From: Clostridium sp. TW13
GTDB lineage: Bacteria > Bacillota > Clostridia > Clostridiales > Clostridiaceae
DNA length: 64,000 bases
Reading direction: 5' to 3'
NCBI RefSeq assembly: GCF_024345225.1
Contig: NZ_BROD01000001.1
Location: forward strand, 558,001-622,000
Part shown: in pieces, positions 1 to 9,155 of the stretch
How positions within the stretch are numbered: position 1 is the first letter of the stretch
Layout of the letters: each line of letters begins with the position of its first letter
Made by a program: the position numbers and the translations under genes
The notes under the pieces: generated by a model
Told to the model about the DNA's origin: nothing
Database searches by the model: none
What the model saw: the letters and a program-made list of their open reading frames with translations, nothing else

Positions 1-293
1 ATGTTAGTCTTTTGATTTCTAGGCCTTTATCTTATTCTTTTCCTTCAGGCCATACGTTGTCTTCTTTTGCTGCTGCAGAAGTGTTGTCTGTGCATTATGC
101 TCAATATAAGTTTATTTTCATTGGTATAGCATTTCTTATAGCTTTATCAAGGGTATATTTGAATGTACATTATCCAACTGATATTATAGCAGGCATTATC
201 TTGGGAATATTATGTTCAAGATTAATGTTAATAATTTTACAGTTAGGATATGTACAAAAGATTTCCTTATTAATAGGAGTATATTACTCGTAA
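1..293 (+). CDS. PAP2-superfamily phosphatase, C-terminal part (5' end outside window)
   Basis: The frame is open to the left edge, so this is the 3' part of a gene. It keeps two phosphatase motifs of the PAP2 family: PSGH soon after the edge, and SRVYLNVHYPTD, which fits SRx5HxxxD. Hydrophobic segments alternate with these motifs as in membrane PAP2 enzymes of the undecaprenyl-diphosphatase (BcrC) or lipid phosphatase kind, which dephosphorylate lipid phosphates at the outer membrane face. The first KxxxxxxRP motif is mostly missing here. A TTG at 12 could in principle start translation but would leave out that motif, so a start beyond the edge is more likely. The exact lipid substrate cannot be told. 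Confidence 0.85.
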   Translation, partial: VSLLISRPLSYSFPSGHTLSSFAAAEVLSVHYAQYKFIFIGIAFLIALSRVYLNVHYPTDIIAGIILGILCSRLMLIILQLGYVQKISLLIGVYYS

Positions 294-434
294 AGTAAGT
301 TTTTATAATGATGTAAAGAAAAAATAATGAGATAGTACGCATTTTTTACTAGTATTGAAGAATGAAATTTTTCAATATAAAAATTATTAATTTATCTAAG
401 AAAAAATATTTAGAGAAGAAAAGGAAGTACATAT

Positions 435-1115
435 ATGGAGACAAATATTTTGGTTGTAGATGATGATAAGGATATTCGAAATTTAATCAAAGTCTATCTT
501 GGAAATGAAGGGTATAATATTGAGGAGGCTTCTAATGGTGCTGAAGCCTTAATTAAGATTAATGAGAATGATTTTGATTTAGTTATTTTAGATGTGATGA
601 TGCCAATTCTTGATGGCATAAGTGCTTGTATGAAAATTAGAGAAAATTATACTATGCCTATAATATTTTTATCTGCAAAAGATGAAGAAATTCACAAGAT
701 ACAGGGGTTAACAGTAGGTGCGGATGATTATATCACTAAACCATTTGGCTCTATGGAGTTTATAGCCAGAGTAAAGGCTCAACTTAGAAGATATAAAAAG
801 TTTAACGAGCTTCAAAATATCAATTTTGTTACTATTGAAGATTTAACTATTAATTTTGATACTCATGAGGTAGCCGTAAAAGGAAAGCAAGTTAAACTTA
901 CCCCAAAGGAATTCGCAATATTAGAATGTTTGGCTAAAAATAGAGGTATGGTATTTTCTGTTGAGAAGTTATACGAGATTATTTGGAACGAGAAATTTGC
1001 AGTATCAGATACTTCAATTATGGTTCATATAACAAATCTAAGGCAAAAAATCGAACCCAATCCCAAAAGTCCTAAATATGTTAAGACTGTTTGGGGAGTT
1101 GGCTATAAGATATGA
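435..1115 (+). CDS. OmpR/VanR-type response regulator
   Basis: A 226-residue response regulator. The receiver domain (about 1-115) has the acidic pocket DDD at 9-11, the phospho-acceptor Asp53 in VILDVMMP, a Ser in FLSAKD, and Lys in ITKPF. A winged-helix DNA-binding domain (about 128-226) ends with the typical VKTVWGVGYKI. An AGGAAG ribosome site lies just upstream of ATG 435. The stop overlaps the start of the histidine kinase gene by 4 bases (ATGA), so the two are translationally coupled. It resembles VanR-like regulators; its target is unknown, though the upstream PAP2 gene is a possible partner. Confidence 0.93.
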   Translation: METNILVVDDDKDIRNLIKVYLGNEGYNIEEASNGAEALIKINENDFDLVILDVMMPILDGISACMKIRENYTMPIIFLSAKDEEIHKIQGLTVGADDYITKPFGSMEFIARVKAQLRRYKKFNELQNINFVTIEDLTINFDTHEVAVKGKQVKLTPKEFAILECLAKNRGMVFSVEKLYEIIWNEKFAVSDTSIMVHITNLRQKIEPNPKSPKYVKTVWGVGYKI

Positions 1116-2194
1116 AGATAAAGCTAAATATATTTAATAATGTAGGAATCAAATTATTAATATTGATTCCTATCGATATGATAATAAGTTTTTTGTTTTT
1201 AGGGGTTCTGAGTAATATAATTGTTAAAATATTTGGATATAATACTGAGTTTTATAAAACGTATGGAGTTATAATAGCTACAGGATATTTTGTAACAGCA
1301 ATAACAATTTTTGTAGTTGTTTTTTTAGCTGCAATTAGCAGAAGAATTAAATATTTAAAGTATATAAGCAAGAGTGTTACTAATATAAAGACTCAGAAAT
1401 ATCTAAATCCTATAGATATAAAAGGTAGTGATGAAATTGCTCAATTAGCTACTGATATAAATACAATGTCTGAAAAACTTAAAGAAAATTATGAAAAAGA
1501 AAAAAAGCAAGAAGATGCTAAAAATGAATTAATAGTTGCTGTTTCACATGACTTAAAAACTCCATTAACATCTATAATGGGATATTTGGAACTTCTCAAT
1601 AAGGATAAAGGGAATTTTACAAAAGAGCAAAAGGAATTTTTAGAAGTAGCCTATAAAAAAAGCAAAAATCTAAAAAAGTTAATTGAGGAACTTTTTGAAT
1701 ATACTAAGTTTTCCAATAACTACATAAAACTAAATAAAGCTCCATTTAATATAGCTGTTATAGTAAGTCAGATAGTTGGAGAGCATATGCTATTTTTATC
1801 AGAGAAAAATATACAAGTTGAGATTGAATGCGATGAAAATGAATTAATGTGTGAAATTGATATGCAAAAATTTATTAGAGTTATTGAGAATTTAGTAAAA
1901 AATGCTGAAAAATATAGTTATAAAAATTCTACCTATACAATTAAAATGTGGGAGGAAGATAACAATATTAATCTTTCTTTTATTAATGAAGGCGATAATA
2001 TTAGTGAGGAGGATTTGGTGAGAATATTTGATGAGATGTATAGAATTGATAAATCTAGAAATGCTGAAATTGAAGGTTCAGGGTTAGGTCTTGCCATTTC
2101 AAAGAAAATCATTGCACTTCATCATGGAATGATTTGGGCAGAGTGTGATGGTAATGAGATTAAATTTAATATTAGGTTGCCTCAAGAAAATTAA
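1112..2194 (+). CDS. VanS-like sensor histidine kinase
   Basis: A 360-residue membrane kinase that pairs with the regulator just upstream. Two membrane segments (about 14-36 and 53-75) border a very short extracytoplasmic loop. A HAMP-like linker (about 78-128) follows, then the H-box VSHDLKTPL with phospho-accepting His146, the N-box around NLVKNAEKY and the G2 box GSGLGLAISKK. The loop of under 20 residues makes sensing within the membrane more likely than binding of a large ligand, as in intramembrane-sensing kinases of Firmicutes. The signal and target genes are not visible. Confidence 0.92.
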   Translation: MKIKLNIFNNVGIKLLILIPIDMIISFLFLGVLSNIIVKIFGYNTEFYKTYGVIIATGYFVTAITIFVVVFLAAISRRIKYLKYISKSVTNIKTQKYLNPIDIKGSDEIAQLATDINTMSEKLKENYEKEKKQEDAKNELIVAVSHDLKTPLTSIMGYLELLNKDKGNFTKEQKEFLEVAYKKSKNLKKLIEELFEYTKFSNNYIKLNKAPFNIAVIVSQIVGEHMLFLSEKNIQVEIECDENELMCEIDMQKFIRVIENLVKNAEKYSYKNSTYTIKMWEEDNNINLSFINEGDNISEEDLVRIFDEMYRIDKSRNAEIEGSGLGLAISKKIIALHHGMIWAECDGNEIKFNIRLPQEN

Positions 2195-2217
2195 TTAAAT
2201 TTATAATGTATATTTTA

Positions 2218-2266
2218 TACTGCTCCTATATTAATTTATAAGAATTGATATGGGAGCAGTAATTTT
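2218..2266. terminator. Bidirectional intrinsic terminator between kinase and MFS genes
   Basis: TACTGCTCC (2218-2226) pairs with GGAGCAGTA (2253-2261); further AT pairing lies inside, and AATTTTAT follows. It sits between two convergent genes and probably serves both. Confidence 0.75.
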
Positions 2267-2272
2267 ATAAGT

Positions 2273-3562
2273 CTAATTATTTATTATAGCTTCATCTTTT
2301 AGAATTATTTCATCCTTTATTTTAACATCTTCAACTTTGGTAAGAATAAGTCCTCCTAATATAAATAGAGCTAATACACTAAAAACACCATTAGATGTTT
2401 TCCCAGTTAAGGAGGTTACCAAACTAACTAATGCAGGTCCTAAAATTGCTGCAAATCTTCCAAATACATTGAAAAAACCAAAGAATTCATTATTCTTTTC
2501 TTTAGGAACGAGTTTGCCAAAATATGATCTGCTTATTGCTTGTACACCACCTTGGGATGTTCCTACAAGTACAGCTAATATCATAAATCCTGTTATGTTA
2601 TGAATGAAATAGGCATATACACATATGACAGAGTATATAATTATTCCAGCATATAGCATAATCTTGGCACCATGCTTTTCTGCTAATTTTCCATAAATAA
2701 TTGAGGAAGGAAAGGCAACAAACATGATTAGTAATAATACAAGAAGCATGCTGGAGCTGCTAATTCCTAAATCTGAACCAAAGGATGTTGCCATGGTTAT
2801 TATTGTATTTACTCCATCGATATAGAAAAAGTAAGCTAATAGAAACGTAAAAATATTTTTATGATTTCTTATGTTGGAAAGGGTTTTTCCCAAGCGTTTA
2901 AAACTATTTGTTACAACTTTATTTTCTTTATCTATACCATAAACTTGTTTCACATTTTTAATCATTGGAATTGAAAATAATAAACACCAAATAGCAGTTA
3001 TTATGAAACATATTCTACAAGCAGTGGCTACATCTATTGGAATTATATTTTTTTGAGCTAGTAAGACAATTACCATGCAAAGCGCAAGTGAGATTATATC
3101 CCCGATATATCCAGCAGCAAAACCAATAGAAGAAATCATGTCCATATTCTTTTTATCAGTAACATCTACTAGGAAGGCATCATAAAAAACATTGCTTCCT
3201 GAATTACCTATAGTACTTATAGTGAATATTATTGCTATAACTATGTAGAGCGAATCTGGAATAATCCCTAAAAGTCCTGTTGCAACAATGCCTATTATAC
3301 AAAATATTTTAAAGAATTTTATTTTATATCCTCTGTAGTCCGCAATTGTTCCTAAAATAGGAGCTAAAATTGCTATAAGAAATCTTCCAATTGAATTTAA
3401 ATATCCCCAGTAAACTGTAGTGGAGGCTTCTGAAACTCCATTATTTTTTAATACCATTCTTAAATATAGAGGGAATATTGAGGTTATGAGAATCATGCTA
3501 TAGGTTGATATTGTGCAATCATATAGAATCCAACTTTTTTCTTCTTTGTTACATTTGTACAT
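2273..3562 (-). CDS. MFS transporter, UMF1/Atg22-like
   Basis: A 429-residue protein with about twelve membrane helices. The N-terminal part contains SWILYDC and, later, GTIADYRGYK, a loop 2-3 motif A variant; the overall pattern fits the UMF1 (Atg22-like) branch of the major facilitator superfamily, whose bacterial substrates are mostly unknown. I chose ATG 3562 because GGAGGT lies 8 bases before it. The frame remains open further upstream to 3619, which would overlap the preceding gene. It lies 22 bp downstream of the phosphodiesterase gene on the same strand, so the two form an operon, and transport may be linked to products of that enzyme. Confidence 0.88.
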   Translation of the reverse strand: MYKCNKEEKSWILYDCTISTYSMILITSIFPLYLRMVLKNNGVSEASTTVYWGYLNSIGRFLIAILAPILGTIADYRGYKIKFFKIFCIIGIVATGLLGIIPDSLYIVIAIIFTISTIGNSGSNVFYDAFLVDVTDKKNMDMISSIGFAAGYIGDIISLALCMVIVLLAQKNIIPIDVATACRICFIITAIWCLLFSIPMIKNVKQVYGIDKENKVVTNSFKRLGKTLSNIRNHKNIFTFLLAYFFYIDGVNTIITMATSFGSDLGISSSSMLLVLLLIMFVAFPSSIIYGKLAEKHGAKIMLYAGIIIYSVICVYAYFIHNITGFMILAVLVGTSQGGVQAISRSYFGKLVPKEKNNEFFGFFNVFGRFAAILGPALVSLVTSLTGKTSNGVFSVLALFILGGLILTKVEDVKIKDEIILKDEAIINN

Positions 3563-3584
3563 ATTTTGTACCTCCATAAGATAA

Positions 3585-4889
3585 TTATTTCTCAAAAAGT
3601 TCTTGTATAACTTTACCATCTACATCTTTTAAATCTATACCTAGTAAATTAGCTATTGTAGGAGCTTCATCAACTAAGTTCATTTCATCAATTATTATGT
3701 TTTTTCTTATGCCACATCCAGCTGCCATAAATACAGTGGTGTAATTTTCTTTATATGGTGAGTAGCCATGAGTAGCTTTTGTATAATGTGGATACTTAAA
3801 CTTATTTGCTTGGTTCAAATCAATGATTATATCGTCATGAAGTTCATCTTGAAAGTAGAAGCCAAGTTTAGCTTCTAGCATAAGTGCACATTTTGGATCT
3901 GCACCTAATTTAACAGCATCATCTTTAGTGTAGATAATATCTATACAATTATTAGCTTTGTTGAATTCTAAGATTAAGTTATAGATGCGTTTAATTGTTT
4001 CCTTATCATCGTTATTTACATATACATAAGCAGAGCCATCACAATTTTTAGCTATTGCTTTATAAGAAGTGATATTATGATGTGTATCTGTATGAATATA
4101 TCCATTTTTAAGTAGCAACACGTTTAAGTTAACAACATATTTTTCATCAAGACTGCTATGATCACCTAAAATTACAATTGTACTTTCATCATATATATTT
4201 TGGTCAAGTAAGGTATTTATAATATCTGCAAGTCTTCTATCATGTCTTTTAAGTGCAAGGGTTGCTTCGTTAGAATTAAAACCGTAATTATGTCTTGCAC
4301 TATCTAAATCAGTATAGTGAACAAGTATTAAATCTGTTTTTTTATGTTTTATAGTGTAAAGTAGCGATTCATGTGTGAAGTTATCTAAATTAGGTTGAGA
4401 TAATCCATCTCTTAAGTTTCCAAACTTCTTATTCAATTCAAATTGATATAATGGACTTCCATTGAAAAGTGAGGTGAAAATTTGATTTTGCCAAGGTCTG
4501 TTAGCAAATATTTCAGGCATATTATATTGAATCTTAGATTTAGCGGTGACAGGCCATAGTAGAGCTGCAACCTTCTTTCCTTTTTTTATGGCTAAGTCAT
4601 AAAAGGTTTCTCCTTGTATATCTTTTCTATACCAATACCAGTCTGGAGATTTTTTATTAATTTGCAGCAAAGTATTATTTATGATTCCATGATTTTTAGG
4701 GTATTTCCCTGTTACAATGGTTGCATGTGCAGGATAAGTTAAGGAAGGGTACACACTGTAAACCTTGTTACAATAGGATGCAGTGTTAAGATATCTTTTA
4801 AAGTTTGGTAAAGTTCTTATATATTCAAAATCTAAAGATGATAGACCGTCAAATGAGATTACTATTAAATGTTTAGTTTGCTCCTTCAT
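3585..4889 (-). CDS. Alkaline phosphatase superfamily / nucleotide pyrophosphatase-phosphodiesterase (NPP)
   Basis: A 434-residue type I phosphodiesterase of the NPP family. Metal and catalytic residues are visible: Asp14 in SFDG, the Thr51 nucleophile in YPSLTYPAHATIVTG, Asp196 and His200 in HYTDLDSARHNYG, Asp243-His244 in LGDHS, and a late His in KATHGYSP. Such enzymes hydrolyse phosphodiester or pyrophosphate bonds using two zinc ions. No signal peptide is seen, so it seems cytoplasmic, unlike many family members. It is the first gene of a two-gene operon with the UMF1-like transporter. The start ATG has a GGAGAG ribosome site. Confidence 0.9.
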   Translation of the reverse strand: MKEQTKHLIVISFDGLSSLDFEYIRTLPNFKRYLNTASYCNKVYSVYPSLTYPAHATIVTGKYPKNHGIINNTLLQINKKSPDWYWYRKDIQGETFYDLAIKKGKKVAALLWPVTAKSKIQYNMPEIFANRPWQNQIFTSLFNGSPLYQFELNKKFGNLRDGLSQPNLDNFTHESLLYTIKHKKTDLILVHYTDLDSARHNYGFNSNEATLALKRHDRRLADIINTLLDQNIYDESTIVILGDHSSLDEKYVVNLNVLLLKNGYIHTDTHHNITSYKAIAKNCDGSAYVYVNNDDKETIKRIYNLILEFNKANNCIDIIYTKDDAVKLGADPKCALMLEAKLGFYFQDELHDDIIIDLNQANKFKYPHYTKATHGYSPYKENYTTVFMAAGCGIRKNIIIDEMNLVDEAPTIANLLGIDLKDVDGKVIQELFEK

Positions 4890-4919
4890 TTTTCTCTCCT
4901 CAATAATATTAACTTTGCT

Positions 4920-4948
4920 TAATCTTATGTAAGTTACCTATAAGATTA
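4920..4948. promoter_or_regulatory. Inverted repeat upstream of NPP-MFS operon
   Basis: TAATCTTAT (4920-4928) and ATAAGATTA (4940-4948) are perfect arms around 11 bases, placed 30 bp before the start of the minus-strand operon. This is operator-like or a leader hairpin; the binding protein is unknown. The rest of the 350-bp gap to 5241 holds the promoter at 5131-5159 and otherwise nothing recognisable. Confidence 0.4.
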
Positions 4949-5130
4949 TGTTAGTACCTTTTTATATTATCTTTGGAATGTTAATTAGAGATTAAAGGTT
5001 AAATAAATTGACGTTAAATTTGATTTGAATTACTTGTTGTTACAAATTTAATATGGTTACTCGTTTGTTCTATATCTTTGTTTCATATAAAGTAACTTGC
5101 TCTTTGTCAACTTCTATACTAAGTGATTCA

Positions 5131-5159
5131 TTGACATTTGGATGTTTTAAATATACAAT
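5131..5159 (+). promoter_or_regulatory. Sigma-A promoter for the small membrane protein gene
   Basis: TTGACA (5131-5136), a 17-bp spacer and TACAAT (5154-5159), about 80 bp before the next gene. Confidence 0.6.
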
Positions 5160-5240
5160 TATACCTAATATTTAAATAAATGCTTTATAGTGTATAGCAT
5201 AGGGGTTTAGAAGTTTTGAGTGTTAAGTGAGGTGGGGAGT

Positions 5241-5687
5241 GTGAAAGATTTACTAGCAGTGGCAATAATTGTGGGAGTAATACTTGCAGCACTAATAGTT
5301 TTTTATGGTTCTGTACTATTTATAATAGAAATGGGAGAACAAAATATAGAGCGGTTATGGAAAGTTTCAAAAGTTCAATTTGTAATAATTTTTCTTGTAA
5401 ACATAGTTATATGGATAATTAAGAGTGTAGAAGTTAAGAAATTAATAAACTTAGCTATAGTTCAACCAATAGGAATAACATTTTTTTTCGCTATTGTAGC
5501 ATGTTTATGGAAGCATTATTACAAAACAACATTACTAGTTCAAGAAAAGTTTCGATATTTAACTATTTCGGATGGAAATGGATTATATGGTGGACCAAGG
5601 TTTGGCACACTTAAGGGTTTTGCATTCTTTATAATCTTTTCAATAGTTACTACAATACTAAATTTTGTATACTTATTTCAAAAATAG
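5241..5687 (+). CDS. Small integral membrane protein of unknown function
   Basis: About 148 residues with four predicted membrane helices and no motif that I recognise. I chose GTG 5241 because GAGGTGGGG sits about 6 bases before it; a GTG at 5220 in the same frame has no good ribosome site. Between helices 3 and 4 there is a loop with a conserved-looking DGNGLYGGPRFGT stretch. It has its own promoter and shares a bidirectional terminator with the convergent ABC permease gene, so it stands as a single gene. Function is unknown. Confidence 0.7.
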   Translation: MKDLLAVAIIVGVILAALIVFYGSVLFIIEMGEQNIERLWKVSKVQFVIIFLVNIVIWIIKSVEVKKLINLAIVQPIGITFFFAIVACLWKHYYKTTLLVQEKFRYLTISDGNGLYGGPRFGTLKGFAFFIIFSIVTTILNFVYLFQK

Positions 5688-5796
5688 ATCTGTGGAAGAA
5701 ATATGTACTTGCTTATGATGATATTTGGATTGATAGAATAATGATAATGGTAGTGATTTGTTATGAAAATTCTTTATATGGAGAAATAGCAAAAGA

Positions 5797-5844
5797 GGAG
5801 CTATCGCTAGAAGATTTTAATCCGCTAATGCGACAGCTCCTTTT
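5797..5844. terminator. Bidirectional terminator
   Basis: GGAGCTATCGC (5797-5807) pairs with GCGACAGCTCC (5830-5840), followed by TTTT on the plus strand and a T-rich stretch on the minus strand. The single A-C mismatch on the plus strand becomes a G-U pair on the minus strand, so it is stronger for the ABC operon. Confidence 0.8.
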
Positions 5845-5864
5845 ATTATAAATAAATTTACGTA

Positions 5865-7514
5865 CTATTCTGAACGCAGTGCAGTTACTGGATCTTTCTT
5901 TGCTGCCATTTTTGCTGGTAGTGCTCCTCCAAGAACAGTTAATATTAAACTAAGCAATACCAACACTAATGAATGAACAGGATTAAGCATTGCAACGTTA
6001 GATAAGTTTGTGATTTTATAAAGAATGCTGTTTACAGGGAATGTAAGCAAATACGCGATTAGTATACCTAAAGTTCCAGAACAAAGACCTATAATGAAGG
6101 TTTCAGCGTTGAAAACACGGGTAATATCTTTTTTTCTTGCACCTAAAGCACGTAGAACACCTATCTCTTTTGTACGTTCTAACACAGAAATATATGTTAT
6201 AATGGCAATCATGATTAGTGAAACAAATAGTGAAATTGCTGCAAATGCTACTAATACAAGAGTGATTGAATCCATTAGGTTTTTGGATAAGGTTGTAACC
6301 ATTGAAGCCATATCAGTATATTTAATTTGGTCTTTTTCATCTAATCCATTATTCCATTTATCAAGATATTGTGTGATTTTTTCTTTAGAGTCGAAATTTA
6401 TTGGATATAATGAAATAGTAGTTGGAATATAAGATGCTCCTAATGATTTTAAAACGTCCTCTTTAGTTTGTGAGCTTTTGATATTCATGCCAGTAGCATT
6501 GCCGCCCATTGAAGTTGGTCCCACTGGACTCATTCCAGTTGATGTTTGAGTTTTATTAGATAGAATTCCACCTGTAAGTACATTATAATTTATAGATTGC
6601 TGTGCTTTAACGATTTGAGATTTCATAGCATCATTAATAAAAAATTGTGAAAGCTCGTCTGAGTAGATAATTCCTGCAGGAAGTGCAGAGATGTTGACAC
6701 CATTTTTTATTCTAATTACACCACTTATTTTTAATGTTATGGCTTTTGAACTATTATACAGAGCACTTAAATCTGAAGGATTTCCATTAATTCTAAAATT
6801 GTTATCTGCTTTTGCATAATAGTCATTATTCAAAACAAGCTTGAACTCTTTCCCAATAATATCTTTAAAATTTATACTTTTTTTATCAGAGTCAATTCCA
6901 AGTTCTTCTAATACAGTCTTGTTAACCTGATTATACTTGTCTACAGCAAGAACAATTTGTGTTTTGTCTGATGGCAAATTCCCCTCGAGTACATCATAAT
7001 ATTCTTTTAAGTATGAGGATGATTTATCATCTTTTTTCACTGGATATGAGGTGAAATTGATGGTACCTAAATTTAAAGCAGTAGCTTTATTATCTTGTTT
7101 TTTTAGTATATTCATGTTAATACTTCTAGAGTATGAAATTCCATCAATCCAAGATGTATCTATTTTATTAATGTAATCTATGTATTTTTCTGTTAACACA
7201 TTGGTGTGTGAAGCAGAAGTTTTGCTTGAATCATATGGATATATATCATTGTCTTTAGGAAATTCAATTTTTTTCTCTTTGTTTGAAGGAGTCATTTTTG
7301 AGATATCTGTAGCTGTCTGACTAATAGTTATTGGAAAATTTGAAAGTGTTCCTTTTTCATAGGAATCAATTTGCTTATTAAATCCATTTGAGAGAGATAA
7401 CACAAGTGCAATTCCGATTATGCCTATACTCGAAGCAAAAGCAGTGAGCCCAGTTCTCCATTTCTTTGTCATGATGTTTTTTCCAGATAACTTTAAGGCA
7501 GTAAGAAAATTCAT
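5865..7514 (-). CDS. MacB/FtsX-type ABC transporter permease
   Basis: 549 residues with one N-terminal helix (about 20-42), a large extracytoplasmic domain (about 50-410) and three C-terminal helices, followed by the family ending with PVTALRSE. This is the MacB topology of type VII ABC proteins, which transmit ATPase motion to the outside instead of passing substrate through the membrane, and often act in peptide-antibiotic resistance or lipoprotein handling. It lies 11 bp downstream of its ATPase and is divergent from a two-component system. A Met-rich stretch (about 325-345) in the external domain is notable. The substrate is unknown. Confidence 0.9.
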   Translation of the reverse strand: MNFLTALKLSGKNIMTKKWRTGLTAFASSIGIIGIALVLSLSNGFNKQIDSYEKGTLSNFPITISQTATDISKMTPSNKEKKIEFPKDNDIYPYDSSKTSASHTNVLTEKYIDYINKIDTSWIDGISYSRSINMNILKKQDNKATALNLGTINFTSYPVKKDDKSSSYLKEYYDVLEGNLPSDKTQIVLAVDKYNQVNKTVLEELGIDSDKKSINFKDIIGKEFKLVLNNDYYAKADNNFRINGNPSDLSALYNSSKAITLKISGVIRIKNGVNISALPAGIIYSDELSQFFINDAMKSQIVKAQQSINYNVLTGGILSNKTQTSTGMSPVGPTSMGGNATGMNIKSSQTKEDVLKSLGASYIPTTISLYPINFDSKEKITQYLDKWNNGLDEKDQIKYTDMASMVTTLSKNLMDSITLVLVAFAAISLFVSLIMIAIITYISVLERTKEIGVLRALGARKKDITRVFNAETFIIGLCSGTLGILIAYLLTFPVNSILYKITNLSNVAMLNPVHSLVLVLLSLILTVLGGALPAKMAAKKDPVTALRSE

Positions 7515-7525
7515 ACTGGTCTTTT

Positions 7526-8233
7526 TTAGTTTATAATCAGATTTAATATCTTTCTCTTTAGAGGATTATTATCATTTATAACATGTCCATCTTGAAAATG
7601 AATAGTACGACTGGCATATTTTTCAGCAAGTTCTGGATTATGTGTAACCATTATAACTAACTTGTCTTTCGCGATTTCTCTGATTAACTCCATAATTTGT
7701 TCGCTTGTAGTGGTATCTAGAGCACCGGTAGGCTCATCAGCAAGGATTATATCAGGATCGTTAGCAAGAGCTCTTGCTATAGCAACTCTTTGCATTTGAC
7801 CACCAGATAGCTGGTTTGGTTTTTTATTAATATGGTCTATAAGTCCAACTCTTTTAAGAGCATTTAAAGCTTTCTTTCTTCTTTCTGATGAAGAAACACC
7901 ACTTAATGTCATTCCCATTTCTACATTATCCAAGATACCTAGGTGCCCTATAAGGTTATAACTTTGAAAGATAAAACCTACACTGTTGTTACGATATGCA
8001 TCCCAATCTCTGTCTTTGAACTTCTTTGTTGAGGCTCCATTTATTATTAAATCTCCGCTGTCATATTGGTCAAGTCCGCCAACAACATTTAAAAGAGTAG
8101 TTTTTCCAGAGCCACTTGGACCAAGGATAGCTGCAAATTCATTTTCTCTAAATTCTAGATTTACTTTATTTAGGGCAATTTGAGTGAAATCGCCTGTAGA
8201 ATAACTTTTTGATATTTCTTTTAATTGTAACAT
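7526..8233 (-). CDS. ABC transporter ATPase (MacB/LolD type)
   Basis: 235 residues with Walker A GPSGSGKTTLL, Q-loop, signature LSGGQMQRVAIARAL, Walker B ILADEPTGALD and the H-loop His in MVTHNPEL. The EPTGALD motif is typical of the MacB/LolD/BceA group. It forms an operon with the permease downstream and shares a control region with the divergent two-component genes. It powers the permease from the cytoplasmic side. A GGAGAA ribosome site precedes the ATG. Confidence 0.93.
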   Translation of the reverse strand: MLQLKEISKSYSTGDFTQIALNKVNLEFRENEFAAILGPSGSGKTTLLNVVGGLDQYDSGDLIINGASTKKFKDRDWDAYRNNSVGFIFQSYNLIGHLGILDNVEMGMTLSGVSSSERRKKALNALKRVGLIDHINKKPNQLSGGQMQRVAIARALANDPDIILADEPTGALDTTTSEQIMELIREIAKDKLVIMVTHNPELAEKYASRTIHFQDGHVINDNNPLKRKILNLIIN

Positions 8234-8301
8234 ACTTGTTCTCCTTTCACTTTTGTTATAATAAATTAACTAGTTTTAGTTTAAAATTAAAAAATAAACT
8301 C

Positions 8302-8334
8302 AACCTTAACTCAAGATGAACTGAAGATGAACTA
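8302..8334 (-). promoter_or_regulatory. Three 11-bp direct repeats, likely response-regulator operator for the ABC operon
   Basis: Consecutive 11-mers at 8302, 8313 and 8324 read AACCTTAACTC, AAGATGAACTG and AAGATGAACTA. A spacing of one helical turn is usual for OmpR-family tandem binding. The same box recurs in the opposite orientation at 8410-8430 (18 of 21 positions), next to the divergent genes. Confidence 0.6.
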
Positions 8335-8409
8335 AATAAAATAATTTTTATAAAGGAGTTTGAAAAACAAGTAATTCCTTATGTTATTTATTTTTAGATG
8401 CCTTGTAAA

Positions 8410-8443
8410 AGTTCATTTTCAGTTTAACTTCTAATAATATAAT
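8410..8443 (+). promoter_or_regulatory. Promoter of the two-component operon with matching operator box
   Basis: The box at 8410-8430 is the inverted counterpart of 8313-8333. It covers a -35-like TTTTCA (8416-8421); after 16 bp comes TATAAT (8438-8443). Overlap of the box with the -35 region fits regulation by the encoded regulator. Confidence 0.55.
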
Positions 8444-8483
8444 GAAATGAAATATTATATTTTGGTGCAAAGGAGAAATTTGA

Positions 8484-9155
8484 ATGTTTACTATATTAAT
8501 TGTGGAAGATGATATAAAGTTACGTAAATTATTTAGTACTGTTTTAAATAAAAATGGATATAATACATTACAGGCAGGAGATGGTATTGAAGCTTGGAAT
8601 GTTATAGAAGCAAATCATGTTGATTTAGTAATTTCAGATATCATGATGCCAAATATGGATGGGTATGAGTTTACTAAATCCATTAGAGATACAAACAGCG
8701 AAATTCCTATATTGATGATTACAGCAAGAGAAGATTTTTCAGCTAAAAGGCGTGGGTTTATTCTTGGAACTGATGACTATATGGTTAAACCTATTGATGT
8801 TAATGAAATGGTATTGCGTGTTGGAGCATTATTACGCCGAGTAAAAAGTATTCATGATAGAAAACAAAACATAGGAGAAACTATTCTTGATTATGATTGT
8901 CTAACAGTTTTTAGGAATGGTGAAATAATAGAGTTATCCCAAAAAGAATTTTATCTCCTTTATATGCTAGTATCATTTCCAAATAAAATATTCACTAGAC
9001 AGCAACTTATGGATGAGATTTGGGGTGTTAATAGCGAATCAGATGCACAGACAATCGATGTGCATATAAATAGACTTCGAAAGCATTTTTCTAGTAACCC
9101 AGATTTTGAAATTGTTACTGTAAGGGGACTGGGATATAAGGTGGTTAAGAAATGA
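8484..9155 (+). CDS. OmpR-type response regulator of the ABC exporter module
   Basis: 223 residues. The receiver domain has EDD at 8-10, phospho-acceptor Asp52 in VISDIMMP, Thr in MITARED and Lys in YMVKPID; the C-terminal winged helix ends in VRGLGYKVVKK. An AAAGGAGA ribosome site precedes ATG 8484. It overlaps the kinase gene by 4 bases and is divergent from a MacB-like ABC exporter. The paired 11-bp repeats in the shared 250-bp intergenic region suggest that it controls both operons. Confidence 0.93.
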   Translation: MFTILIVEDDIKLRKLFSTVLNKNGYNTLQAGDGIEAWNVIEANHVDLVISDIMMPNMDGYEFTKSIRDTNSEIPILMITAREDFSAKRRGFILGTDDYMVKPIDVNEMVLRVGALLRRVKSIHDRKQNIGETILDYDCLTVFRNGEIIELSQKEFYLLYMLVSFPNKIFTRQQLMDEIWGVNSESDAQTIDVHINRLRKHFSSNPDFEIVTVRGLGYKVVKK

